64,000 nucleotides of DNA from Tenuifilum thalassicum. Its GTDB lineage: Bacteria; Bacteroidota; Bacteroidia; Bacteroidales; Tenuifilaceae. The stretch spans positions 2,154,581 to 2,218,580 of the forward strand of contig NZ_CP041345.1 of NCBI RefSeq assembly GCF_013265555.1. The letters run 5' to 3'. The position numbers and the translations under genes are program-made. This document shows positions 55,361 to 63,444 of the stretch, in pieces. The number at the start of each line of letters is the position of its first letter. Position 1 is the stretch's first letter. The notes below the pieces were generated by a model. That model saw only the letters and a list, made by a program, of their open reading frames with translations. It was not told the origin of the DNA and ran no database searches.

Positions 55361-57520
55361 CTAGTTAATAATCTCCATCTCATCGACTAAGTTTTTAGCA
55401 CCAGCAAACTTATCAATGATAAATAGTGCATAGCGTATATCAAGGGTTATGTTCCGGCAGTAGTTAGGATCGAACATTACATCGCTCATGGTACTTTCCC
55501 AGCAGCGGTCGAAGTTAACACCTATTAAGTTGCCTTCAGCATCCAGAACAGGACTACCTGAATTACCACCAGTGGTATGATTCGAAGCAATAAATGCAAC
55601 TGGCACAGTGCCATTTTCGGCATAGGGGCCAAAATCCTTTTTCTTGTAAAATTCAATTAAACGCTCGGGTGCAACATAATCAGGCACATTGCGCTGCTGC
55701 GCCTTTTCATATACCCCATCGATAGTTGTATAATAGTTGTAAACTACGCCATCGCGCGGAGCAAAACCTCCAACTTTACCATATGCAATTCGTAATGTGG
55801 AATTTGCATCGGGGAAAAATCGCTTGTCAGGCTGCATACGCATTAAGCCCTCAACGTAGTATCGATAAAGCACGTTAAGGCTATCGCTAATCTCGTAATA
55901 TCTATCGCGTATGTTTTGACGATAAAAATCTTCAAAATCAAGGTAGATGCCAAATACGGGATCGTTAACAAACTCTTTTACTGTAATGCTGTCAATACCT
56001 GAAAGAAGGGTAATTACTCTAACGCTATCGGCAAAAGCAGTTTGGGAGTATATTTGCGAAGCAAGCTGTCGCCAATTACCATTTTGCTCCTTCACTTTGA
56101 GAAGAAATTGAGGTTGAAGTTGCTCAGGCACCCGTTCTGAGTATGCCTGCATCATAGCAGCAAATACTTCGCGGTCAACAGCAAGTTCAAAATCCTTAAA
56201 GAATCTTCTGGAATATCCTATAAGTGCCTGTTTTTGCGCTTCAAGTTTATCTTTATCAGCCTTTGGATCTAGAACAAGATTGATTAATTTTTCAAAACGC
56301 GATGCAAAGCCAATAAGCTCAACACCATATACAGCTTCGTACCTATAATTTGCAATTAACGATAGCGGTGCAAGTTCGGAATATAGCTGTTCAAATTTAG
56401 GGAGTAGCCATCCGTATCGTTCATTCAACTCTGGTTTTGACGATGCCCAGGCAGCAAACATGCTCTCAAGTTCCTGCTTCTTTGAAACAGCATTAAGTCT
56501 TTTAAGTCCCATTGTTTCACCAATCCATTTTTTCCAGGCATTGGCAACACGCGCATGTTTTGAAGCATACTTAATGGCAATGGTATCATTTTTACTCATA
56601 AAGCTATCAAAAATCGACAACCTAATATCGCGCAAAGCAATATTATTTGGGTTTATCTGGTTAATTATCAGATTTACTTCGTGTGAAGTAATATACTGCT
56701 TTGTACGACCAGGGAAACCATAAACCAGAGTAAAATCGCCTTCTTTTATACCTTTCGTTGATATCTTCAGGAAACGTTTTGGTTTATAGGGTACATTATC
56801 GGGCGAGTATGGTGCAGGATTATTATTTTTATCGGCGTAAATACGAAACATTGAGAAATCGCCAGTATGGCGTGGCCAAACCCAGTTGTCGGTATCGCCA
56901 CCAAATTTGCCAATAGTTTCAGGTGGGGCACCTACCAGCCTAACATCTTCAAAAACCTGATAAACAAAAATGAAATACTGGTTTCCATAGTAAAAAGGAC
57001 GAATAATAGCCTCATAGCCAACCCCTTCTTTTTCTGCCAATTCAATAAGGCTATCAGCAACCTGCCCAATGGCTTTTGCGCGTTCTAGCTCAGTCATGGT
57101 GGTCGTTACATTCTTCAACACCTTATCGGTTACGTCATCCATTCTAACAAGAAACCTAACCGTGAGCCCTGGGTTGGGAAGTTCGTCGGCATGCGACTTT
57201 GCCCAAAAACCATTTGCTAGAAGATTATTATCGACAGTTGAATGGGATTGTATTGACGAAAAACCACAATGGTGATTTGTGATTAAAAGACCTTGATCGG
57301 AAATTAGCTCGCCAGTACATCCTCTACCAAACTGAACAATGGCATCTTTCAAACTAGAATGGTTTACACTGTAGAGGTCCTCGGCTGTTAACTTAAATCC
57401 CATGCGTTGCATTTCGGGAATATTTTTGCCTATTAGCATGGGTATCCACATACCCTCATCGGCAATGGCACTAAAAGTAAACACTGCTGATAATACTAGT
57501 AATAACACTTTTTTCTTCAT
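55361..57520 (-). CDS. S46-family dipeptidyl-peptidase, DPP11-like (acidic specificity)
   Basis: A 719-residue secreted serine exopeptidase releasing N-terminal dipeptides in the periplasm. A signal peptide (MKKKVLLLVLSAVFTFS) is followed by the chymotrypsin-fold blocks LLITNHHCGFSSIQSHS (catalytic His84), WPRHTGDFSMFRIYADKNN (Asp) and GGNSGSPVLDAEGNL (Ser654). Arg672, in GVNFDRCWE, is 18 residues after the Ser, the position that is Arg in DPP11 (Asp/Glu at P1) and Gly in DPP7. Length agrees with both. Such enzymes feed asaccharolytic Bacteroidota with dipeptides. It is the last gene of an operon, 16 bases after maf. Confidence 0.92.
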   Translation of the reverse strand: MKKKVLLLVLSAVFTFSAIADEGMWIPMLIGKNIPEMQRMGFKLTAEDLYSVNHSSLKDAIVQFGRGCTGELISDQGLLITNHHCGFSSIQSHSTVDNNLLANGFWAKSHADELPNPGLTVRFLVRMDDVTDKVLKNVTTTMTELERAKAIGQVADSLIELAEKEGVGYEAIIRPFYYGNQYFIFVYQVFEDVRLVGAPPETIGKFGGDTDNWVWPRHTGDFSMFRIYADKNNNPAPYSPDNVPYKPKRFLKISTKGIKEGDFTLVYGFPGRTKQYITSHEVNLIINQINPNNIALRDIRLSIFDSFMSKNDTIAIKYASKHARVANAWKKWIGETMGLKRLNAVSKKQELESMFAAWASSKPELNERYGWLLPKFEQLYSELAPLSLIANYRYEAVYGVELIGFASRFEKLINLVLDPKADKDKLEAQKQALIGYSRRFFKDFELAVDREVFAAMMQAYSERVPEQLQPQFLLKVKEQNGNWRQLASQIYSQTAFADSVRVITLLSGIDSITVKEFVNDPVFGIYLDFEDFYRQNIRDRYYEISDSLNVLYRYYVEGLMRMQPDKRFFPDANSTLRIAYGKVGGFAPRDGVVYNYYTTIDGVYEKAQQRNVPDYVAPERLIEFYKKKDFGPYAENGTVPVAFIASNHTTGGNSGSPVLDAEGNLIGVNFDRCWESTMSDVMFDPNYCRNITLDIRYALFIIDKFAGAKNLVDEMEIIN

Positions 57521-57536
57521 CGCTAAGTATTTTTTT

Positions 57537-58145
57537 TTATTTTGATATCAATTTTATGAAAGAGATTAATTGATCGTGTAAAGTTTCTACAGGCAGCCCC
57601 ATTACATTGTAGTAGGAACCATCGATTCGTTCAACACCCACATACCCAATCCATTCCTGAACGCCATATGCACCCGCCTTATCGAAAGGCTTATATTTTG
57701 ATACGTAGTAATCGATTTGCTCTGGGCTCAACCTTTTAAAATATACCTCTGTAGAAACCGAGAACACACGCTCTATATCTTTCGATTTAATGCAAACACC
57801 AGTTATTACTGTATGTGATTTATTCTGAAGCGCACCTATTATCTGCCTGGCATCCGCTTCATCTTTTGGTTTACCAAGTATTTGGTTACAACAAACAACT
57901 ATAGTGTCGCATGCCAAAAGAATTGTTTTAGCATCAAGCCTATCGGCAAAATGGGAAGCCTTGTAACGAGCAAGATATACGGGAACATCATGAAGAGGAA
58001 TATTTTGAGGAAAAGGTTCATCATCGTCGTGCGAGGTATCCCATATCTCAAAATCAACATCCAATCCTTTAAGTAAATTCCTTCGTCGTGGCGATTTAGA
58101 TGCCAGGACCAATTTTTTATCGATTAGCAATTCCTGTAAAAGCAT
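57537..58145 (-). CDS. maf: Maf-family nucleoside triphosphate pyrophosphatase
   Basis: A 202-residue Maf protein: LVLASKSPRRRNLLKGLDVD, YLARYKASHF, ILLACDTIVVCCNQILGKPK, IIGALQNKSHTVITGVCIKS and AGAYGVQEWIGYVGVERIDG. Maf/YhdE enzymes hydrolyse dTTP, UTP and modified nucleotides, preventing their incorporation; the septum-inhibition name comes from B. subtilis. It lies eight bases after the prenyltransferase gene. Confidence 0.94.
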   Translation of the reverse strand: MLLQELLIDKKLVLASKSPRRRNLLKGLDVDFEIWDTSHDDDEPFPQNIPLHDVPVYLARYKASHFADRLDAKTILLACDTIVVCCNQILGKPKDEADARQIIGALQNKSHTVITGVCIKSKDIERVFSVSTEVYFKRLSPEQIDYYVSKYKPFDKAGAYGVQEWIGYVGVERIDGSYYNVMGLPVETLHDQLISFIKLISK

Positions 58146-58153
58146 AAAAAAAA

Positions 58154-59113
58154 CTAATTAACGATGTATGCAAAAACTAAAGTATAAAGCACACCAGAAA
58201 GCATTATTAGTTTACAAATAAGGCTTGCTCTATGATATTCGGACTTTGTACTAGCAAGCAACACGCTAAAAATTAAAACAAAAATCGGCAAGGCAACCAA
58301 AACGACCATGTAAACCAGTGAAATATAATCGAAACCAGTTTTGGAGATTTTAAAAAGATATGCTGAGAAGAGTATCACCAAAGCCACAAGGGTAATTGCT
58401 AGAATGGAAGCCACAATTAATTTAGCCTTTTTCACCCCATAATGGACAGGAATTGTATCTCTACCGAGGGTAGTGTCACCCTCAAAGTCTTCTATATCCT
58501 TAATAATCTCTCTAGCAAGTGTTAGCAAAAATCCAAAAAATGCGAATCCTCCTACCCAGTAGAGTATCACTCTCAAGTTAAGTTGATAAATAAAAATAAT
58601 ATCACGATAAGTACCAAGCATAGGAAGTTCAAAAATCAACGGGATTAAAGGAACAGTTCCCGTAAGAATGGCAACAACCAAATTACCAATTAAAAGCTGT
58701 CGCTTATAAATTGTAGAATAGAACCACAATATGCCGCTTGTCAAGAAAAACAGCAAAGAAAAAATTGGGCGTCCAACCTTAAAAGAAACGATTGTACCCA
58801 ATGCAATACCAGTTATAGTAAGAGCTAAATGAAATGCAATTGCACCACGCCGAGTAATTGTTTTGCCCACAACCACAGTTTCAGGCCTATTAATCAAATC
58901 GGCCTTAGTGTCGAAGTAGTCATTAATAACGTAACCACCAGCGGTAATCAATACGGTTGCAGCAACCAGCTCAACGAACCACCAAAGAGGAAGTTGTAGT
59001 TCCAATCCATAACCATTAAGGAGCGTTTGGATAATCATATACCGAATAAGAACCATTGTTGCTGCAACTATCAGCAAGTTCTTAACCCTAATTAAACGAA
59101 GGTATTTGTACAT
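58154..59113 (-). CDS. UbiA-family prenyltransferase (geranylgeranylglycerol-phosphate geranylgeranyltransferase-like)
   Basis: A 319-residue membrane protein with about eight helices. The two Asp-rich UbiA motifs are NDYFDTKADLINRPE and REIIKDIEDFEGDTTLG, which bind prenyl diphosphate through Mg2+. The N-terminal YLRLIRVKNLLIVAATM fits the Bacteroidota subgroup annotated by similarity to archaeal DGGGP synthase; its true product here is unknown. The ATG at 59113 is preferred to a TTG at 59122. It sits in the conserved DUF2520-KdsC-UbiA-Maf operon. Confidence 0.88.
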   Translation of the reverse strand: MYKYLRLIRVKNLLIVAATMVLIRYMIIQTLLNGYGLELQLPLWWFVELVAATVLITAGGYVINDYFDTKADLINRPETVVVGKTITRRGAIAFHLALTITGIALGTIVSFKVGRPIFSLLFFLTSGILWFYSTIYKRQLLIGNLVVAILTGTVPLIPLIFELPMLGTYRDIIFIYQLNLRVILYWVGGFAFFGFLLTLAREIIKDIEDFEGDTTLGRDTIPVHYGVKKAKLIVASILAITLVALVILFSAYLFKISKTGFDYISLVYMVVLVALPIFVLIFSVLLASTKSEYHRASLICKLIMLSGVLYTLVFAYIVN

Positions 59114-59125
59114 AACTTGCAAGTT

Positions 59126-59656
59126 TTACTGTAATCCATTAGACGATGGCCCCCATAAGCCTTTAACCCTGAGAACTTGTTCAATAACATCTCGAACACA
59201 ACCTTTCCCACCATTATATGACGAAATGTATGCCGAGATTTGCTGAATCTCCGGGGTAGCATCTCGAGGACATGTGGGAACACCAACTCGACTCATCACC
59301 TCATAATCGGGCATGTCATCGCCCATGTATAGGATTTCGGATAGTTCAATTCCATACTTAAATCTAAAATCTTCAAGAGCGTCAACTTTATCGTGTGTCC
59401 CCAGATAGATATCGGTTACTCCCAACCCTTTAAATCGATCTCGCACCGATTCCGATTTACCACCAGAAATAATTGCTATGGGGAATCCACGCTCAACTGC
59501 AACATGAACAGCATATCCATCGCGGGTGTTTGATGTGCGCAACATATCACCCGAGGGGTGAAGAATTACGGTTCCATCGGTAAAAACACCATCAACATCA
59601 AATGCAAATGCCTTAACCTGAGGTAGAAGCTCCTTAAAATTCTTTTTATTTGCCAT
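59126..59656 (-). CDS. KdsC-like HAD phosphatase
   Basis: A 176-residue C0-type HAD hydrolase. Motif I is FAFDVDGVFTDGTV (nucleophile and acid Asp), motif II AIISGGKSESV, the Lys motif in GTHDKVDALEDF, and motif IV YMGDDMPDYEVM. The C-terminal RDATPEIQQISAYISSYNGG-type tail completes a KdsC tetramer active site. KDO-8-phosphate phosphatase activity for lipopolysaccharide synthesis is the likely role, but NeuB-linked and other sugar phosphatases are close relatives; no kdsA/kdsB gene is near. Confidence 0.88.
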   Translation of the reverse strand: MANKKNFKELLPQVKAFAFDVDGVFTDGTVILHPSGDMLRTSNTRDGYAVHVAVERGFPIAIISGGKSESVRDRFKGLGVTDIYLGTHDKVDALEDFRFKYGIELSEILYMGDDMPDYEVMSRVGVPTCPRDATPEIQQISAYISSYNGGKGCVRDVIEQVLRVKGLWGPSSNGLQ

Positions 59657-59674
59657 GCGTAAAAATTGTATTTA

Positions 59675-60454
59675 TTATAGTTTTCTATTTTGAGCTAATT
59701 TCTGAATGCTCAAAGATAGCTGATTGTATAATTCATCCAAGCCAAATTCTTTCAACATTTCGGCATGCCGCCTCAATGTTACGCTATCATAACGAATGGC
59801 AGGCCCAGTTTGATAATCGGCTGGATTCCCTTCAAATGCTTTTGATATAGTTTCCAGCACTAATGGCTTTACTATATTAAAATCTATATTATGCATGGCT
59901 GTTATACTGTATGCCAGGGAAAGCATATGATTGGTAAAGTTACATGCAAACACACCTGTAAGGTGGAGCCATCGTCGCTGCTCCGAATTCATTGGCTCAA
60001 CTATATCGGAAATCTTTTGCGCTAAAAGTTCAAGTTTGGTATAGGTTTCCTCATCAGAGGCCTCGAGACAAATGGGAATATTGTTAAAGGGGATAACTTT
60101 TTCACGCGAGAAAGTTTGGAACGGGTAAAAAACTCCAAAACCTGGTGCCTGAACTCTATTAAGAACAGACATTGGCGTGCTCCCACTAGTGTGAGCCACA
60201 ATACCATTTAGTTTAGGTAATTTCTCAGCAACCTGTAAAATTGCATCGTCTGGCAGCGCCACAAAGTAGTACGATGCATCAGTGACGATATTACCAAAAC
60301 TATCTATCGCCTTAGCATCAACCTTGTCGGCTAGCGCTTTAGCGCTTTTCATAGTTCTAGAATAAACCTGAACAACTGAACATCCATGAATTTTTAAGGC
60401 ATAGGCCAGCGAGGTAGCCAAATTACCTGCCCCAATGAGCACTACTCTGTTCAT
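59675..60454 (-). CDS. Rossmann/DUF2520 domain protein
   Basis: A 259-residue protein with an NADP-binding N-terminus (NRVVLIGAGNLATSLAYALK, VQVYSRTMKSAKALAD, YYFVALPDDAILQVAEKLP, IVAHTSGSTPMSVL) and a helical DUF2520 C-terminal domain (RRWLHLTGVFACNFTNHMLS, TGPAIRYDSVTLRRHAEML). It resembles ProC-type reductases and 6-phosphogluconate dehydrogenase-like folds; no substrate is established. The ATG at 60454 matches the start of the Rossmann fold; an in-frame extension upstream to 60598 is not family-like. First gene of the operon. Confidence 0.88.
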   Translation of the reverse strand: MNRVVLIGAGNLATSLAYALKIHGCSVVQVYSRTMKSAKALADKVDAKAIDSFGNIVTDASYYFVALPDDAILQVAEKLPKLNGIVAHTSGSTPMSVLNRVQAPGFGVFYPFQTFSREKVIPFNNIPICLEASDEETYTKLELLAQKISDIVEPMNSEQRRWLHLTGVFACNFTNHMLSLAYSITAMHNIDFNIVKPLVLETISKAFEGNPADYQTGPAIRYDSVTLRRHAEMLKEFGLDELYNQLSLSIQKLAQNRKL

Positions 60455-60656
60455 GGCAATTATTGTTTGTTTGCATAAAGGTAACCATTTTTTGTAAACC
60501 GATATATCTACCTGAAAGAAGTGCCACACCAACTTTAAATTTACATTAACGAGGAATAAGCCAATTGTAGATTTTGGAACTATCTGGATTAGCAACATAA
60601 TGGTTTAAAGCCATGTTACGTAAAGGTAATTAATATCATCCCGGATCATACAACCA

Positions 60657-60697
60657 TAAAAAGAAGGCATCCGGGACGCCAAAACGACCCGGATGCC
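60657..60697 (-). terminator. Strong terminator of the 159-residue unknown gene
   Basis: Perfect 10-bp stem GGCATCCGGG (60666-60675) and CCCGGATGCC (60688-60697) with a 12-base loop. On the minus strand it is followed by TTCTTTTTATGG. GC content is far above the surroundings. Confidence 0.85.
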
Positions 60698-60734
60698 AAC
60701 CACCTAACCTATTGTAAACCTAAACCTAAAAAAA

Positions 60735-61214
60735 CTAATTATAAGAGTATTGCATGGTTTGAATGATAGAACACGACTCGTACCTCTCTTTTTCCAATAA
60801 TTTTGTGTAACTATCAGCTATAAACACTGAATACTCTTTGGAAATAGTAAACTCTATATTTTTTACTTTCGAATAAATATTATCGTTCATGATAGATCCT
60901 AAATCTTCTGACACAATTATTCTTTCAGCATTTTCATCAATTCTTATGCCAGATTTTTCCTCTAAACTCAATAAAGAATCGTTATTACTATTCAAGATCG
61001 ACCGTAGCCTAATTATCAGTTTAAAAAACGAAAGGCTCCTATTCCTGTTCATTGAATACTTAATCACAGAATCGATAATCTCTTTAGTTAAATGCTCAGG
61101 GTTAGCAGCCCATTTGCTCGTCATATTTTTCTCAGCCAAATCCAACTCAAGAAGTGAATTGGTTATTTCACTATCTAAACGATTAATTAATATATTGATA
61201 AACTCGCTACTCAT
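60735..61214 (-). CDS. Hypothetical protein, 159 aa
   Basis: A soluble, predominantly helical, acidic protein with no recognised family. Segments such as NRLDSEITNSLLELDLAEKN, HLTKEIIDSVIKYSMNRNRS and SVFIADSYTKLLEKERYESC alternate charged and aliphatic residues like coiled-coil or helical-bundle proteins; residues about 85-125 look beta-rich. No signal peptide. It has its own strong terminator 38 bases after the stop, which supports expression from the minus strand over the overlapping plus-strand ORF (60889-61236). Isolated between the DUF2520 operon and etfB. Confidence 0.7.
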   Translation of the reverse strand: MSSEFINILINRLDSEITNSLLELDLAEKNMTSKWAANPEHLTKEIIDSVIKYSMNRNRSLSFFKLIIRLRSILNSNNDSLLSLEEKSGIRIDENAERIIVSEDLGSIMNDNIYSKVKNIEFTISKEYSVFIADSYTKLLEKERYESCSIIQTMQYSYN

Positions 61215-61392
61215 AAAACAGAATCAACTTTATTAAATTTACTATCTAAACGACTTAAAATCAATTTTGTTAAGATGATTTTGGTCAATAAAAGCTAAAT
61301 GGTGACCAAAAAAATGTTAAAAGCGATAAAATCTCAACATCTTATAAATCTGCCAGTTATACTCTTTTTAAAATTATATATTTTAATAAGGG

Positions 61393-61422
61393 TTGATTTT
61401 TAGAGCAATTAATATAGATTTG
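61393..61422 (+). promoter_or_regulatory. Distal promoter P1 of etfBA
   Basis: TTG (61393-61395), 19-base spacer, TAGATTTG (61415-61422), an exact fit to the TTG / TAnnTTTG arrangement. It would give a leader of about 175 bases that includes the inverted repeat at 61442-61519. Confidence 0.6.
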
Positions 61423-61441
61423 CACGTTCGTTTAATAGCTA

Positions 61442-61519
61442 AAGGGTGTTGAAAAATAATATTTTAAATATTGTACTGATTTTCTTTTGATTACAAATTC
61501 TATTCTAAATAACACCCTT
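61442..61519 (+). promoter_or_regulatory. Long-range inverted repeat in the etfBA leader
   Basis: AAGGGTGTT (61442-61450) is exactly complementary to AACACCCTT (61511-61519), 60 bases apart, with one further G-U pair. The enclosed AT-rich segment holds a near-palindrome around AATATTTTAAATATT. Its 3' arm overlaps the -33 TTG of promoter P2. Confidence 0.55.
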
Positions 61520-61546
61520 GTAAATAGTAAGATTACATTAAATTTG
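61518..61546 (+). promoter_or_regulatory. Proximal promoter P2 of etfBA
   Basis: TTG (61518-61520), 18-base spacer, TAAATTTG (61539-61546). Transcription would start near 61553, about 53 bases before the etfB ATG. Confidence 0.65.
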
Positions 61547-61605
61547 TGGATTTGATATGAGTAGAACTTGCAACAACAAAATGTTTAACTAACAAATAAA
61601 AGCAA

Positions 61606-62355
61606 ATGAAAATTCTTGTTTGTATTAGCCATGTGCCTGATACCACCACAAAGGTGAAATTTGTTGATGGCGATACTAAGCTCGACACCAATGGAATACA
61701 ATGGGTAATAAACCCTTGGGACGAACTTTCACTAACCAGAGCTTTAGAGCTTAAAGATAATGCATCAACAGGAGTTAGCAGTGTTACTGTTGCTCATGTA
61801 GGTCCTGCTACAACAGAACCAACCATCCGCAAAGCACTTGCTATTGGAGCAGATAATGCTATTAGGGTAAACGCCGACCCTGCAGATGCATACTTTGTTG
61901 CGGCTCAGTTAGCCGAAGTGGTAAAGCAGGAACAATTCGACATTATCATGTGTGGTATTGAGTCAAGCGATTACAATGGTTCTGCAGTTGGTAGCATGCT
62001 TGCCGAATTTCTTGATATTCCTTCTGTATCAGCCGTTTCTGGGCTCAATATAGAAAATAATGAGGCTATTATTACCCGCGAAATTGATGGTGGAAAAGAG
62101 ACCGTTACTGTCCCCACGCCATTTGTGGCAATTGTGCAAAAAGGTATAGCCAAAGAACCAAGAATCGCTGCAATGCGTGGAATTATGATGGCTCGAAGCA
62201 AACCCATTAAAGTTATTGAACCTGTTGCTATAGATCCTTTAACTGAATACGTTAAATTCGAACTTCCAAAACCACGCGCTGCATGCAAGTTTGTTGATCC
62301 TGAAAATCCTAAGGAACTAATTACCTTACTACAAAACGAGACCAAACTTATTTAA
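61606..62355 (+). CDS. etfB: Electron transfer flavoprotein subunit beta
   Basis: A 249-residue EtfB/FixA protein: MKILVCISHVPDTTTKVKFV, NPWDELSLTRALELKD, ADPADAYFVAAQLAEVVKQE, the ETF-beta signature VVPTPFVAIVQKG-like segment (TVTVPTPFVAIVQKGIAKEP) and RGIMMARSKPI. With EtfA it accepts electrons from acyl-CoA or related dehydrogenases and binds AMP or FAD. It starts a transcript with etfA and lies upstream of a membrane Fe-S oxidoreductase. Confidence 0.96.
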   Translation: MKILVCISHVPDTTTKVKFVDGDTKLDTNGIQWVINPWDELSLTRALELKDNASTGVSSVTVAHVGPATTEPTIRKALAIGADNAIRVNADPADAYFVAAQLAEVVKQEQFDIIMCGIESSDYNGSAVGSMLAEFLDIPSVSAVSGLNIENNEAIITREIDGGKETVTVPTPFVAIVQKGIAKEPRIAAMRGIMMARSKPIKVIEPVAIDPLTEYVKFELPKPRAACKFVDPENPKELITLLQNETKLI

Positions 62356-62381
62356 GGTTAAACCTAAAAATTCTAAAGAAA

Positions 62382-63347
62382 ATGTCAGTACTAGTATATA
62401 CCGAGAATTGGGACGGCAAGTTTAAAAAGCTATCATACGAACTAGTATCATACGGTAGCAAAGTAGCCGAAATGTTGGGAACAACCACAACAGCAGTTAC
62501 CATAGGTAATGTTAATGATGATGAGCTAAACACCTTAGGCAAATATGGAGCCGATAAAGTACTTTGCCTTCAGAGCGAAAATTTAAAAAACCTCGACAGC
62601 CAGCTATATACAAACGCTATTGCAAAGGTTGCTCAGGACGAAGGTAGCAAGGTTATTGTAATATCAAATAACAACTCAGGGAAATCCATTGCACCTCGCC
62701 TTTCGGTAAAGCTAAAAGCAGCATTAGGCTCGGGCGTTTCGCAACTCCCACTTAGCACTTCGCCTTTTACTGTTTACAAGCGCACATTCTCAGGCGCTGC
62801 TTTTGCGCATGTGGTGCTTAAAACCGATGTTAAGATAATCACCCTTACCCAAAACTCTTTTGATATTGTTGAAAACAGCAAACAAGTAAAAGTTGAGAGG
62901 GTTGACTTCCAAACCGATGCACCTAAAACCGTTGTAAAAGACGTGCAAAAGCAAACTGGTAAGTTACTTCTAACTGATGCCGAAATTGTGGTTTCAGGTG
63001 GACGTGGTATGAAGTCGCCCGACAACTGGGGACCACTTGAGGAACTAGCCGAGCTTCTTGGTGGAGCAACCGCTTGTTCTCGCCCAGTTTCCGACGAAGG
63101 ATGGCGACCACACGAAGAACACACCGGACAAACTGGTAAAATCATTGCACCTAACCTTTACATCGCTGTTGGTATCTCTGGTGCAACACAACATATTGCT
63201 GGTGTTAGCGGTTCGAAATATATTGTTGCCATTAACAACGATAAAACCGCACCTATTTTTGAAGTAGCGCAATACGGAATTGTTGGCGATGCACAAAAAG
63301 TATTGCCACAGCTCGTTGAAGCTGTTAAAGAGATTAAAGGCAAATAG
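62382..63347 (+). CDS. etfA: Electron transfer flavoprotein subunit alpha
   Basis: A 321-residue EtfA. The N-terminal domain ([35 protein letters not shown]) is followed by the FAD-binding C-terminal domain: [80 protein letters not shown]. The FAD signature is complete. It follows etfB by 26 bases and is closed by a strong hairpin, after which the membrane partner begins. Confidence 0.97.
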   Translation: MSVLVYTENWDGKFKKLSYELVSYGSKVAEMLGTTTTAVTIGNVNDDELNTLGKYGADKVLCLQSENLKNLDSQLYTNAIAKVAQDEGSKVIVISNNNSGKSIAPRLSVKLKAALGSGVSQLPLSTSPFTVYKRTFSGAAFAHVVLKTDVKIITLTQNSFDIVENSKQVKVERVDFQTDAPKTVVKDVQKQTGKLLLTDAEIVVSGGRGMKSPDNWGPLEELAELLGGATACSRPVSDEGWRPHEEHTGQTGKIIAPNLYIAVGISGATQHIAGVSGSKYIVAINNDKTAPIFEVAQYGIVGDAQKVLPQLVEAVKEIKGK

Positions 63348-63371
63348 TTTTTTTTAGCACTTAGTTTATTA

Positions 63372-63398
63372 AACCTGCTGCTTTTGCAGCAGGTTTTT
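63372..63398 (+). terminator. Terminator or attenuating hairpin after etfA
   Basis: Perfect stem AACCTGCTGC (63372-63381), loop TTTT, GCAGCAGGTT (63386-63395), followed by TTT. Placed between etfA and its presumed membrane partner, it may reduce rather than abolish readthrough. Confidence 0.85.
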
Positions 63399-63444
63399 AA
63401 GCTAAATAAGGCATAAACCAAAACATAAACCAAAAACCAACAAC

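Larger units (their letters stand above)
61215..61605. other. Divergent intergenic region and etfBA leader
   Basis: About 390 AT-rich bases without an ORF. It contains two consensus plus-strand promoters and a long-range inverted repeat, each listed separately. The first ~170 bases next to the unknown gene show nothing beyond A/T tracts. Confidence 0.65.

Noticed and set aside
60889-61236. 115-codon plus-strand ORF
   Set aside because: Lies antisense to the 159-residue gene, which has a fitting terminator and more protein-like composition.
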